Shown here: positions 45,367-55,213 of the stretch, one piece after another
Position numbering within the stretch: position 1 is the stretch's first letter
Layout of the letters: the number at the start of each line of letters is the position of its first letter
Source of the DNA: an uncultured Candidatus Thioglobus sp.
GTDB taxonomy: Bacteria > Pseudomonadota > Gammaproteobacteria > PS1 > Pseudothioglobaceae
Length of the DNA stretch: 64,000 nt
Direction of reading: 5' to 3'
Assembly: GCA_905182815.1 (NCBI GenBank)
Contig: CAJJCX010000004.1
Coordinates: 1-64,000 of the forward strand
The notes under the pieces: generated by a model
Told to the model about the DNA's origin: nothing
The model's input: only the letters and a program-made list of their open reading frames with translations
Database searches by the model: none
Position numbers and translations under genes: made by a program

Positions 45367-46314
45367 CTACACATTTTGATTAGTTTTACTTATAGCCTCT
45401 ACATTGCCTTCACTTTCCTTACCCACAAATACTCCGAAAGCATTTAAATCTCTTTCTGCAATATAGCGTTTAAGCATTATTCTACTTGCATCATCAGCTA
45501 GAAGTTCAAACGGTATTGAATCAAATTCATAGAATTGTCCAGTAGTTATAGATGAGCCATCTTCGACTTTTGTGCGGTAATATATAAGACTAGTTTTATC
45601 ATCATTATTTTCAAATACTGAAAATAGATAGTGTTCATTAATATGTATTTTTTGCTTTTGGAGACTTCCAAGAAGACTTTCTTCGTCAGAAGTTGAACCC
45701 AGTCTTGAAGCATTTGGGAAATAAAGCATTCCAGTTGTTTGATCTGTAAGAAGAAATATTTTTTTTCGCCATTCAATTAACGCCCCAACAATTATTTTTG
45801 TGTTTTTATTTTCCATTGCAAGGAGCATTTTTTGTTCAAGTCCGAGATTAACATAATTTCCTCGTAAATAAACCAGTGGGGTTTGTGGATTGTATCCAAA
45901 CTCCCTTACCTTACCAATAAGAATAAGGTGATCACCACCCTCTATAATATTATCCGTATCACAATCAAACCAGGCAACTGAGTCAGATATGATAGGGCTT
46001 CCTGTAGTTTTTGATTTCCAAGAAATATTTTTAAAGCGATCAGTTTCAGGGCTTGCAAAAGTGGTTGATATATGTTGCTGACTTTCAGAGAGAACACTAA
46101 CTGCAAAACTTCCACCTTTAGAAAACGACTCTATGTTGAAAGACTCCTTGTCAATACATATCAATATTAATTGAGGCTCTAACGACACTGAAGTGAAAGA
46201 GTTCGCAGTAAATCCTACTGGACTTCCATCTTTATCTTTGGCTGTAACCACAGTTACCCCTGTTGGAAAAGAGCCAAGTGCTTGTCTTAGATCCCGTGTT
46301 TCTTCTGTTTTCAT
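45367..46314 (-). CDS. Two-domain flavin reductase with unusual C-terminal domain
   Basis: Residues 1-155 form a flavin reductase-like domain (LGSFPTGVTVVTAKDKDG, FTANSFTSVSLEPQLILICIDKES, GGDHLILIGKVREFGYNPQTPLVYLRGNY). The other 160 residues form a separate domain (KIIVGALIEWRKKIFLLTD onward) with a Nudix-like strand pattern but no Nudix catalytic box. HpaC/NtaB-type reductases normally stop at about 170 residues. The extra domain may sense a ligand or dock the monooxygenases. It overlaps the upstream hydrolase gene by four bases. Confidence 0.87.
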   Translation of the reverse strand: MKTEETRDLRQALGSFPTGVTVVTAKDKDGSPVGFTANSFTSVSLEPQLILICIDKESFNIESFSKGGSFAVSVLSESQQHISTTFASPETDRFKNISWKSKTTGSPIISDSVAWFDCDTDNIIEGGDHLILIGKVREFGYNPQTPLVYLRGNYVNLGLEQKMLLAMENKNTKIIVGALIEWRKKIFLLTDQTTGMLYFPNASRLGSTSDEESLLGSLQKQKIHINEHYLFSVFENNDDKTSLIYYRTKVEDGSSITTGQFYEFDSIPFELLADDASRIMLKRYIAERDLNAFGVFVGKESEGNVEAISKTNQNV

Positions 46315-47162
46315 GTAGTAGTATTGGTAGTGTTATTAAGAAAATGTTCTATTATTGGGTTAACTTTTTTTGCCGATATATATGCCATCATATGCGCCTC
46401 ACTTTCAATGGACTCACTCCAGCTATTTGGAGTTTCTTGAGCCATTTGTTCAGACATTAGCGAAGTAGAATTAGGGTCTTCACTCCCGGTTAAGTATAAA
46501 ACAGGTGGTTGTAAGTTTGAAAGATTATTTACAAAAACTCGATCAGATGTAGCAAATAAATAGTAAGCTTCTGCGTAAGCTTTTGGCGAGGTATTGTTAA
46601 GCCAGCTTCGAACATTATTAATCTTCAGTAAATCATCAGGGCTGGTTTTGTTTTTAAACCACCTTTCAAGTGTTTGACTAATATTAGTTATTTGTTGAGA
46701 TTTAAAGACATCTTTAGCCCTCATAATTACATCATCTTGGGCTTTTTTAGTTCTCTTAAAGACAATATTTATGGGAATGAGTGTGTCAACTTTTCTAGGA
46801 TATTTTAATGCGAATGCAACCGCAATAATTGCCCCCATTGAGTGTCCAATTAATGAAAAGTTTGTAACTCCAATCTCATTAACAAGATTGTATAGTTGAG
46901 TTACATAGTCTTCTAGGGTGAGTTTGTCCTTTTTGAGCACGCTTTTTCCATGACCTAAAAAGTCATAAGTTATTACGCGATAATCTTTTGAAAAATGTTC
47001 AACTTGAGGCTGCCATATTTCTCCACACATTCCAACACCATGTATAAAGATCAATGTAGCAGGTTCGTCTCCAAAGATTTTGTAGGCTGTACCATCTTTA
47101 TCAAAAAGAGAGGGGATATCTGAATAATTGCTTAATTCAAGGTCTTTCACAAGCCAGTCCAT
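46311..47162 (-). CDS. Alpha/beta hydrolase, first gene of the catabolic operon
   Basis: A 283-residue hydrolase with HGVGMCGEIW (oxyanion region, residues 41-50) and GHSMGAI (Ser108), plus a cap region of about 80 residues before the late acidic residue and His (TGSEDPN, EAHMMAYISA). The layout matches MhpC-like C-C-bond hydrolases and lactonases. As the promoter-proximal gene of a flavin-monooxygenase cluster it may hydrolyse the substrate ester or the lactone product. Confidence 0.87.
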   Translation of the reverse strand: MDWLVKDLELSNYSDIPSLFDKDGTAYKIFGDEPATLIFIHGVGMCGEIWQPQVEHFSKDYRVITYDFLGHGKSVLKKDKLTLEDYVTQLYNLVNEIGVTNFSLIGHSMGAIIAVAFALKYPRKVDTLIPINIVFKRTKKAQDDVIMRAKDVFKSQQITNISQTLERWFKNKTSPDDLLKINNVRSWLNNTSPKAYAEAYYLFATSDRVFVNNLSNLQPPVLYLTGSEDPNSTSLMSEQMAQETPNSWSESIESEAHMMAYISAKKVNPIIEHFLNNTTNTTT

Positions 47163-47237
47163 TTATAAATGTTTGTAAAATATTCTTACAGGGCACACAC
47201 CTTTTTCTCTCACTGCCTGCCGACTTGAGTAATAAGA

Positions 47238-47266
47238 AATATAGAGTATTAAATGTTATGTGTCAA
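47238..47266 (-). promoter_or_regulatory. Near-consensus promoter of the catabolic operon
   Basis: On the minus strand TTGACA (47261-47266), exactly 17 bases, TATATT (47238-47243). Transcription would start near 47231, giving a leader of about 69 bases to the hydrolase ATG at 47162. This is the best -35 box in the window. Confidence 0.82.
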
Positions 47267-47300
47267 GGGACAAAAATATGCGATTTTTTTAAGAATATGG

Positions 47301-47349
47301 CTTATTATCTAAAAAAAATTACTTAATATCTAAAAAAATGATTAAAAAA
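47301..47349 (-). repeat. Phased A-tract direct repeats upstream of the catabolic promoter
   Basis: CTTATTATCTAAAAAAA (47301-47317) and CTTAATATCTAAAAAAA (47322-47338) differ by one base and are 21 bases apart, two turns of DNA; a third A-run is at 47344-47349. They lie 35-85 bases upstream of the -35 box, suiting an activator site or intrinsic bend. Confidence 0.6.
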
Positions 47350-47442
47350 TGGTAATTTGACTATTTTTGTATATAAAAACATTGTTATTAGTTAAAAAAT
47401 AGCTAAAAATAGCTCATTTTTATGAAAATTAATGTATTTATA
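47350..47442. other. AT-rich spacer between catabolic operon and hydroxylase gene
   Basis: No gene is seen. A short direct repeat AAAAATAGCT occurs twice in tandem (47395-47414). Orientation of any signal is unclear. Confidence 0.35.
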
Positions 47443-48058
47443 TCAAAAAATACCCTTAAATAGTGTTTTTAACTCATCATTTACGAAGCAATCTATAACT
47501 AGGTGGTACCTATCAATATTACTATTATTGCTTACGGAATGATGTTTCGTAACGTCAAGGTAGTAATAGTGCCCTGTTTTGAGATTAAATAACTTGCCTT
47601 TTAGATCATTTTCATTTTCATAAAAAGTAAAAATAACATCATTATTGGTCCTAATTGGAATATGAAGCCTGGCAATCTTTTTATTTTTAATATCATCATC
47701 TATATTGTCTGTATGCTTTTTAAGAGATCTTGCCTGCAACTAATTTTGTAAATCGAATTCTCTCAAAATTACAAGGTAGCTTAGAGATCATTTCACTTAT
47801 TGGCTTCATAGTAGGTTCATTGAATAGCGAAGTCCACTGCAATTGAGTGTCAACTTCTACCTTTGTATCTACAAAACCTGGTTTAAATATATCTGATGCA
47901 TTTGAGCCAAACCCGTGAAGAGATAATGCTGTCCAAATATTATTGTTTTTATAAGGCGCTATTTGAGTTAACAGTTGAAAATTCATTCCATCGAGGTAAT
48001 CCGCAACACCTGATAAATCACCCTCATAGGGCTCTATTGGAATTCTTAAATTATGCAC
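47443..48058 (-). pseudogene. Aspartyl/asparaginyl beta-hydroxylase-like protein, one-base frameshift
   Basis: The first frame (48058 down to 47720) ends FERIRFTKLVAGK; the second resumes SLKKHTDNIDDDIKNKKIARLHIPIRTNNDV and continues to 47443. Removing one base near 47735 joins them into about 204 residues. The combined sequence has the family pattern: HTD with the first metal His, RLHIPIRTNNDVIFTFYE, then KHHSVSNNSNIDRYHLVID with the distal His and Arg for 2-oxoglutarate. Such Fe(II) dioxygenases hydroxylate Asp/Asn or small molecules. Whether the break is real is unknown. Confidence 0.78.
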
Positions 48059-48076
48059 TTAATTCTATTACGATTT

Positions 48077-48385
48077 TTAGTTGTTAGTATGTGTCGATAT
48101 GCCTAGTGAAGTTCCAGCAAGAACTTTGTCTGAATCGGACCCATCAAGAACCCAGCCATTTGTTAGCATTCTTGTCATGTATTGTTTGTTATATAGGAAA
48201 CTTACAATAATTTGCCAAATACCACCAGTTACTATCGTGAAAAGAAGATGAAGCGCCCCAACACCTAATTCACCTCTAAACAATGGAACAAACCAACCAA
48301 AGATGAGATATGTCCAACTATAACCATAAAAACCTGTCTTCACCATTCCACTTTGAGTATGCTTAATATTTATTTTTGTTGCCAT
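48077..48385 (-). CDS. Small HrgC-like membrane protein
   Basis: A 102-residue protein with two membrane segments (about residues 25-40 and 44-65) in the pattern GYSWTYLIFGWFVPLFRGELGVGALHLLFTIVTGG, then IVSFLYNKQYMTRMLTNGW. Similar small proteins are found in phages and accessory regions and are sometimes named HrgC; their function is unknown. It lies 18 bases upstream of the hydroxylase-like gene. Confidence 0.7.
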   Translation of the reverse strand: MATKINIKHTQSGMVKTGFYGYSWTYLIFGWFVPLFRGELGVGALHLLFTIVTGGIWQIIVSFLYNKQYMTRMLTNGWVLDGSDSDKVLAGTSLGISTHTNN

Positions 48386-48570
48386 TTATATTTATTCATT
48401 TGAAATCATCACTAAATTATATTTCAATATAAACACAGAGTGTACAAAAGTACCTCAGAAATAACTGAATTGAAGCCCTCTTAAAGTAGGACATTCTGGC
48501 AGTCTAAAACTGTGTTGTGAAATCAAGGGTTTTTTCACCACTAATAAAGCCATTTTTGTATATGGATTTT
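48386..48570. other. Divergent AT-rich spacer
   Basis: No gene is supported in this stretch. The promoter for the plus-strand orphan lies at its right edge. Confidence 0.4.
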
Positions 48571-48600
48571 TTGCCACATATTTTTTGTGTCCTGTAACAT
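48571..48600 (+). promoter_or_regulatory. Promoter giving a probable leaderless orphan mRNA
   Basis: TTGCCA (48571-48576), 18 bases, TAACAT (48595-48600). Transcription should begin at about 48607, and the ATG is at 48608, so no ribosome site is possible in the message. Confidence 0.5.
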
Positions 48601-48607
48601 TTTGCAA

Positions 48608-48970
48608 ATGAAAAACTTTACAGTTACTTACTATGTAGAAAATCATGAAGAGGTGGATTTTGTTACATATGATTTTGATGCAGAAAATTTAGAGTCACTT
48701 CAACTTCAACTTCAACAAAGTGAAGGGATTTCTCAAAGATGGTGGAAACATTTCTACACTCAACACTTAGCACCTGATCAAACGACTAGTCTTGATGATA
48801 TTACTGATTGGGGTTATTTTTATATTGAAGATACAGATGGTAATGTGGCGTTTTGCAACAATGATGAGTATCTTGAACTACTTCTTAAAGATAAACAAAC
48901 ATTTATTAATAAGTTAATAAAGAAGAATATAACAAATCCAGTAGTCGTTCATCAAAGTAAGAAGAGTTAA
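48608..48970 (+). CDS. Orphan acidic protein, unknown function
   Basis: A 120-residue soluble protein with no recognised family. The first half alternates beta-like segments (FTVTYYVENHEEVDFVTYDF) and contains a glutamine/leucine-rich stretch (LESLQLQLQQSEG). A RWWKHFYTQH patch is followed by a WGYFYIEDTDGNVAFCNND segment. No signal peptide or membrane helix. It lies in the AT-rich orphan patch. Confidence 0.6.
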   Translation: MKNFTVTYYVENHEEVDFVTYDFDAENLESLQLQLQQSEGISQRWWKHFYTQHLAPDQTTSLDDITDWGYFYIEDTDGNVAFCNNDEYLELLLKDKQTFINKLIKKNITNPVVVHQSKKS

Positions 48971-49049
48971 ATCCAGTTGTATTTTTGACTGAATGATTTT
49001 GTAAGTTGGAGACACCTAACAAAGTCATATTTATAATAAAATAAAAATT

Positions 49050-49472
49050 ATGATGAATAACTTTGTTAAACACTCAATAATTAGATTTGTTACAAAAGAA
49101 TTGACAACGATTATTGATGACACTAAATCATCAACCTATAACTTTACTAAGGTCAGAACAAACTTTTCAGATGATTCCTTTAATATCACTAGAGTTGACG
49201 GAATGTTTGAAGGATCATTACATATGTTGATTCACAGAATTATGTACGTAGAAAAACACTATCTGAGGTTTTTAGATTCTGAAATGATGAATGAAGTTGA
49301 AGAAGATCCACATTCAAGATGGTGGGTTGATCATGATCATGAGGATTATGAAAAGATTGATGAATTTTTATCTGATATTTATTATGATTGTATCTTTAAT
49401 GTTTACGAGTACCTAACTAATGACATTGGTAGTGATGTCAAGGATGAATTTAAAGATTATTTAAATCTTTAA
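49050..49472 (+). CDS. Orphan acidic protein, unknown function
   Basis: A 140-residue protein, basic at the N-terminus and strongly acidic after (EEDPHSRWWVDHDHEDYEKIDEF). Predicted mostly helical. No family recognised. The His/Asp cluster HDHEDYE could bind metal. A TATAAT at 49032-49037 lies 13 bases before the ATG. Like its neighbour it has AT-rich codons and no signal peptide. Confidence 0.55.
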   Translation: MMNNFVKHSIIRFVTKELTTIIDDTKSSTYNFTKVRTNFSDDSFNITRVDGMFEGSLHMLIHRIMYVEKHYLRFLDSEMMNEVEEDPHSRWWVDHDHEDYEKIDEFLSDIYYDCIFNVYEYLTNDIGSDVKDEFKDYLNL

Positions 49473-49506
49473 TTTAAAGTAAATTTACATTTAGATACAA
49501 TAAGTA

Positions 49507-49932
49507 ATGAAGAACAGGATAAAAGTATTGTGCCTATTGTTAACTTTGTTAATGTTTCCAATGATGAGTAATTCAAGTGTAAAAATAAATTTAGAAGAAT
49601 ATATTAATTCATTTTCATGGGATAAAAGAATAGTCCTCTTTATTACAAAAGATATTCATTTCATTAATGAAACTGACGATTTTTTTAAAACAAATAGTTG
49701 TGAAAATGAAGAAAGAAATTTGAAGTACATTAGAATTGTTGGAGATGATATTAATAAATACATTGTTCCAGATAGATATAAGAATAAATATGGACTTTGG
49801 TTAATTGGTTATGATGGTGGAGATAAATCATATTCAAATGACACCTCATTACTAAAAGAAATTCACAATATTATTGATACAATGACAATAAGAAAGAGTG
49901 AAATGACTGAACAAAATGAAAAATGTAATTAA
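49507..49932 (+). CDS. DUF4174-family exported protein
   Basis: A 141-residue protein with a signal peptide (about residues 1-24). The mature part matches the DUF4174 plan: WDKRIVLFITKD at the start, a central DDINKYIV strand, then LWLIGYDGGDKSYS and the closing IIDTMTIRKSEM, which parallels the family's IDxMPMRxxEM ending. The fold is thioredoxin-like but without a CxxC. Function unknown; it is presumed periplasmic. Confidence 0.75.
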   Translation: MKNRIKVLCLLLTLLMFPMMSNSSVKINLEEYINSFSWDKRIVLFITKDIHFINETDDFFKTNSCENEERNLKYIRIVGDDINKYIVPDRYKNKYGLWLIGYDGGDKSYSNDTSLLKEIHNIIDTMTIRKSEMTEQNEKCN

Positions 49933-50011
49933 GGTTTTGTTACAGGATTACTTTTAAAAATGTTTTAAAATGATTTTTGACCAGTTGGAGTAGGGGTTGA
50001 AGAGGGGCCGG

Positions 50012-50554
50012 TTATTGTACGACTATTACCAGTGCTGGGCGGACTAATCGACCATTTAAAGTAAATCCAACTTGGATAACCTCTAAAACAGTGTTTGATA
50101 TTTTGTCTGGCATCGGCGCCATAGTTACTGCCTCATGCAGTTCTGGGTTAAATTTTTCATCAACAGGGTTTATGGCCTCAACTCCAAATTTTTCAAGAGT
50201 TGACATAAAAACTTTATTTGTAAGCTCAATTCCTTCAATTGTATTTTCTAGAGTTGCATTTTCATCCATTGCTAGCTTAAGTCCCATTGAAAGAGAGTCG
50301 TTGACCTCTAATAGGGCTTTAACGAAACCATCAAGCGCATATTTATGGGCATTCTCAAGATCTTTTGATGTACGCCTCTTAAGGTTTTCCATCTCAGCTT
50401 GGGAGCGTAAAAGCTTATCCCAATTATCTTTTGCAGACTGCTGTGCCTCTAAAAGCTGAGTCGCTAAATCTTCATTTTTGTTATCATCAAGTACATCTTC
50501 TTGAGCCTCATTAGAGGTATCATCTTGAGTTTTTTGTTCTTTCTTTTTTGTCAT
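50012..50554 (-). CDS. grpE: Nucleotide exchange factor GrpE
   Basis: A 180-residue co-chaperone that releases ADP from DnaK. The acidic N-terminus, long coiled-coil helix ([38 protein letters not shown]) and beta-domain ([17 protein letters not shown]) are typical. dnaK and dnaJ are not adjacent. A sigma-32-like -35 element lies upstream. Confidence 0.95.
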   Translation of the reverse strand: MTKKKEQKTQDDTSNEAQEDVLDDNKNEDLATQLLEAQQSAKDNWDKLLRSQAEMENLKRRTSKDLENAHKYALDGFVKALLEVNDSLSMGLKLAMDENATLENTIEGIELTNKVFMSTLEKFGVEAINPVDEKFNPELHEAVTMAPMPDKISNTVLEVIQVGFTLNGRLVRPALVIVVQ

Positions 50555-50586
50555 TTTTTAACCAAACTAATGTATATTTAACATGT

Positions 50587-50615
50587 TATGTAGTTACTTT
50601 TTAGTATATTTCAAG
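50587..50615 (-). promoter_or_regulatory. Possible heat-shock (sigma-32) promoter of grpE
   Basis: The minus strand reads CTTGAAA at 50609-50615, the exact sigma-32 -35 element; a loose CTACAT follows about 15 bases on in the -10 position. It lies about 55 bases before the grpE ATG and overlaps the upstream edge of the divergent nadK. Confidence 0.45.
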
Positions 50616-50619
50616 GCCT

Positions 50620-51438
50620 ATGTTTAATTCTATTGGCGTTATCTGTAAACCAAACGATTTTACCAGTCAAAAAACTGCTCTGGAGCTTGGTGTTCTCCTT
50701 AAAGATCTTGGTGTTATTTTGTTAGAGGATCAAAAAGACTTTGAGAAAAATGCTGATCTAATTATTGTTGTTGGTGGTGACGGTACCATATTGAATACCG
50801 CAAGAACTTATGTAGACTTCAATATTCCTATACTTGGAGTTAATTTAGGACGCCTTGGTTTTCTAGCTGACGTTTCAGTTGACTCAATGACGCCAGTTGT
50901 TAGTGCGGTTCTAAATGGTGAGTTTATCAAAGAGAAAAGATCTCTTTTAAGCTGTCAAATTGAACAAAATGGTAAAGTATTGTCAAAACATCTAGCATTT
51001 AATGAGGTGGTAATTCATAGGAATGAAACTCCAAGAATGATAGAGTTTGAACTGAATGTTGATGGAGACTTTGTGAACAATCAGAGGGCAGATGGAATTA
51101 TAGTTACCACACCTACTGGCTCTACTGCGTATGCACTTTCTAGCGGAGGCCCAATTATGCACCCGAGTACAAATGCGATTTGCCTAGTATCAATCAGCCC
51201 TCATACAATGAGTCATAGACCGTTCATTCTTGATGGCGAAAGTGAGGTATTGATTACTCTTTTAGATTGCGAAGATAGGGCAACAATTAGTTTTGATGCT
51301 CAGTCCTCAGTTCATGCATCAGAAGGGGTTGCTCTTAGAGTGAAGCAACATGAAAATTTTGTCCATCTAATTCATCCAAAAGGTTACGACTATTTTGAAA
51401 TTATCAGGTCAAAGCTTCATTGGGGCCAAAAAGTTTAA
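50620..51438 (+). CDS. nadK: NAD kinase
   Basis: A 272-residue ATP-NAD kinase making NADP. The catalytic GGDG is at residues 52-55 within IIVVGGDGTIL; NLGRLGFL and TPTGSTAYALSSGGPIMHP follow as in all members. It is divergent from grpE and followed by recN 12 bases on, the common nadK-recN pairing. Confidence 0.97.
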   Translation: MFNSIGVICKPNDFTSQKTALELGVLLKDLGVILLEDQKDFEKNADLIIVVGGDGTILNTARTYVDFNIPILGVNLGRLGFLADVSVDSMTPVVSAVLNGEFIKEKRSLLSCQIEQNGKVLSKHLAFNEVVIHRNETPRMIEFELNVDGDFVNNQRADGIIVTTPTGSTAYALSSGGPIMHPSTNAICLVSISPHTMSHRPFILDGESEVLITLLDCEDRATISFDAQSSVHASEGVALRVKQHENFVHLIHPKGYDYFEIIRSKLHWGQKV

Positions 51439-51450
51439 TAAATTAAAGAT

Positions 51451-53113
51451 ATGCTTGAGCACTTACATGTAAAAAATTTAGTTGTTGTCGAAGACTTAAG
51501 TGTTGAGTTTAAGTCTGGCATGACTGTTGTGACGGGTGAGACGGGTGCAGGTAAATCAATCTTAATTCAGGCATTAAGTTTAGTTGCTGGAGGTCGTTCT
51601 GATTCCTCTCTCGTTAGGAAAGGCGCAAGTAAGGCTGAAATTGTGGCTACATTTAGTTTGAATTCTGGAACCGAGCTTCAAACTTTTTTAGAGGGCCTGG
51701 ATTTAGAAAATGAGAATGAGTGCATCTTACGAAGAGTTATTGCTTCGGATGGAAAGTCTCGTTCATACGTCAATGGCTCTAATGTGCCTTTATCAACACT
51801 AAAAGATATTGGCAGTTTTTTGATTGATATGCATGGCCAAAATGAGCATCAGCTGTTACTTCGAGCGAACCATCATCGCTTGCTACTTGATGATTATGCC
51901 GGCACTCAAAAGCAGTGTGAAGAGGTAAATAATATTGTCAACAACTATCAAGTGGTCAAGAATGAGGTTGAAGACTTACAAAATAATAACTCTCTCCTTG
52001 CAGCCCAAAAAGAGTTAATAACCCATCAACTGAATGAACTTATTCAGGCTGAAATGACTCAGGATGAGCTTAGATAATATTGAGGATGACTATAAAGTCT
52101 CAACAAACGCAAGCGAGCTTGTTGAAAAAATTTCTAAGATAATAGACTCTCTTGACAACGAAAAAGGCGTTAATAATGTGTTAATTGAGAGTGAAAATAT
52201 TGTTAATCAGTCGAAAGAACTTGATTCGCGGTTAGACACAATACATTCATTGCTGGCTAGTGCCCAGCTTCAGGTTCAAGAAGGAATTTATGACTTGACA
52301 GATTACCTTGGTAAGATTAGCAGCCAAGAAGATAATTCAGTACAACTTAGCTCTAGAATTAATGAGCTTCATGACCTTGGTCGTAAGCACAATTGTCGAA
52401 TTCAAGGACTACTTGAGGCACAATTAGCTTTGCAAGAAAATCTTAATATGTTGGGCTCATCGAGCGATAAGATAGAAGAGTTATTACTCGCGCAAAGTAA
52501 ATTTGAGAAAGAATATTATGCTAAGTCAAAGTTGTTGAGTGCTGAAAGAGTAATTGCTAGCAAGTCTCTTTCAAAAGAGGTTACAAGCTTAATGCAAAAA
52601 CTTGGAATGCCTGGGAGTGAAATTACTTTTAGCATTAACTCTTCTGAAGGATCTGTAAGGCTTAATGGTATGGAGGAAATTATCATTCTTACAAAAACTA
52701 ACGCTGGGCAGGATTTTAAGCCACTAGGTAAAGTAGCCTCGGGTGGAGAGTTATCAAGAATATCTCTAGCACTTTCAGTTGTCACAAGTAAAACTGAGCT
52801 CACCCCATCAGTTGTATTTGATGAAGTCGACGTAGGTATCAGTGGATCAGTTGCTGAAATTGTTGGCCAAATGTTAAAAAAATTATCAAATCGATATCAA
52901 ATTATTTGTGTAACGCACCTTGCTCAGGTTGCAGCTCAGGGACAAGATCATATGAAGGTTGTAAAAACGCAAAAAAATGGCTCAACTTTTACCCAAGTTG
53001 CAAGCCTAAGTCCGAAAGAAAGGACGGACGAAGTGGCAAGAATCTTAGGTGGGATTACAATCAGTGATAAAACTCGAATAGCTGCTGAAGAGATGATAAA
53101 TTCAAGCTCTTAA
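51451..53113 (+). CDS. recN: DNA repair protein RecN, one-base frameshift
   Basis: The SMC-like protein is split: 51451-52077 gives the Walker A part (GETGAGKS, residues 29-36) and the first coiled coil to LIQAEMTQDEL; DNIEDDYKVSTNASELVEK onward to 53113 follows in the next frame with GGELSRISLALSVV (signature) and VVFDEVDVGISG (Walker B). Removing one base near 52072 fuses them into about 553 residues, the normal length. RecN acts in double-strand-break repair. Confidence 0.92.
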
Positions 53114-53198
53114 TCAACTGAATCTTTTTTGAAAATAAGCTTTAATAAATTGCGTAAATTTATTTTGCTTCACAGTAAATAAATTGTCTTTGTAGGAC

Positions 53199-53226
53199 TT
53201 GACTATTAAACATTAAATTGTATAAT
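53199..53226 (+). promoter_or_regulatory. ATP synthase operon promoter
   Basis: TTGACT (53199-53204), 16 bases, TATAAT (53221-53226). Transcription would start near 53233, which excludes the upstream TTG at 53234 as an atpI start and favours the GTG at 53264. Confidence 0.85.
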
Positions 53227-53263
53227 ATTTCGTTTGTGCATAGTCAGGGTGAATATCGAAAAA

Positions 53264-54429
<1,166 letters not shown>

Positions 54430-54462
54430 TTTTTTTTAAACAGTTTTTATAAGTAGGAGTAA

Positions 54463-54699
<237 letters not shown>

Positions 54700-54733
54700 A
54701 TTGTATTCTTTTAATAATTAAGGGTATTAAGTT

Positions 54734-55204
54734 ATGAATATTAACCTTACACTCATTGGGCAAACAATCATGTTTGCCATGTTTGTCTTGTTCTGCATGA
54801 AGTTTGTTTGGCCTCCACTCGTTGAGGCAATGGCTGCTCGCAAAAAGGCAATCGAAGATGGATTAAAAGCTGCAGAACTTGGAAAAGAAGAGCATGCTTT
54901 AGCCCAGAAAAATGCTGAAGATCTAATAGAAAGTACTAAAACCCAAGCGGCTGAAATTATTGCAAATGCTGATAAACAAGCTAATGGAATGATTGATAAA
55001 GCTAAAGGCACAGCTTCTGAAGAGGCTGATAAGATTAAAGCACACGCTAAGTCTGAACTAGACCAAGAGGTTGTGAAGGCACGTAATGAGCTTAAAAATC
55101 AAGTCTCAACTTTGGTTATGCAGGGAGTCAACTCAGTTTTAGAGAAAGAAGTTGATGCTAAGGCACATAAAGATATGCTTTCTAAGTTGTCTCAATCACT
55201 CTAG
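54734..55204 (+). CDS. atpF: ATP synthase Fo subunit b
   Basis: A 156-residue subunit with one N-terminal membrane helix (about residues 5-25, [20 protein letters not shown]) and a long charged coiled coil rich in Ala, Glu and Lys. It forms the peripheral stalk together with subunit delta. It lies between atpE and atpH. Confidence 0.97.
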   Translation: MNINLTLIGQTIMFAMFVLFCMKFVWPPLVEAMAARKKAIEDGLKAAELGKEEHALAQKNAEDLIESTKTQAAEIIANADKQANGMIDKAKGTASEEADKIKAHAKSELDQEVVKARNELKNQVSTLVMQGVNSVLEKEVDAKAHKDMLSKLSQSL

Positions 55205-55213
55205 GACGGTAGG

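Noticed and set aside
38309-50000. Mobile element or prophage around the accessory genes
   Set aside because: No transposase, integrase, terminal repeats or attachment-site duplication was seen.
51451-53113. Programmed frameshifting in recN (and likewise accC)
   Set aside because: No slippery heptamer or downstream structure is evident at either join; single-base errors explain them better.
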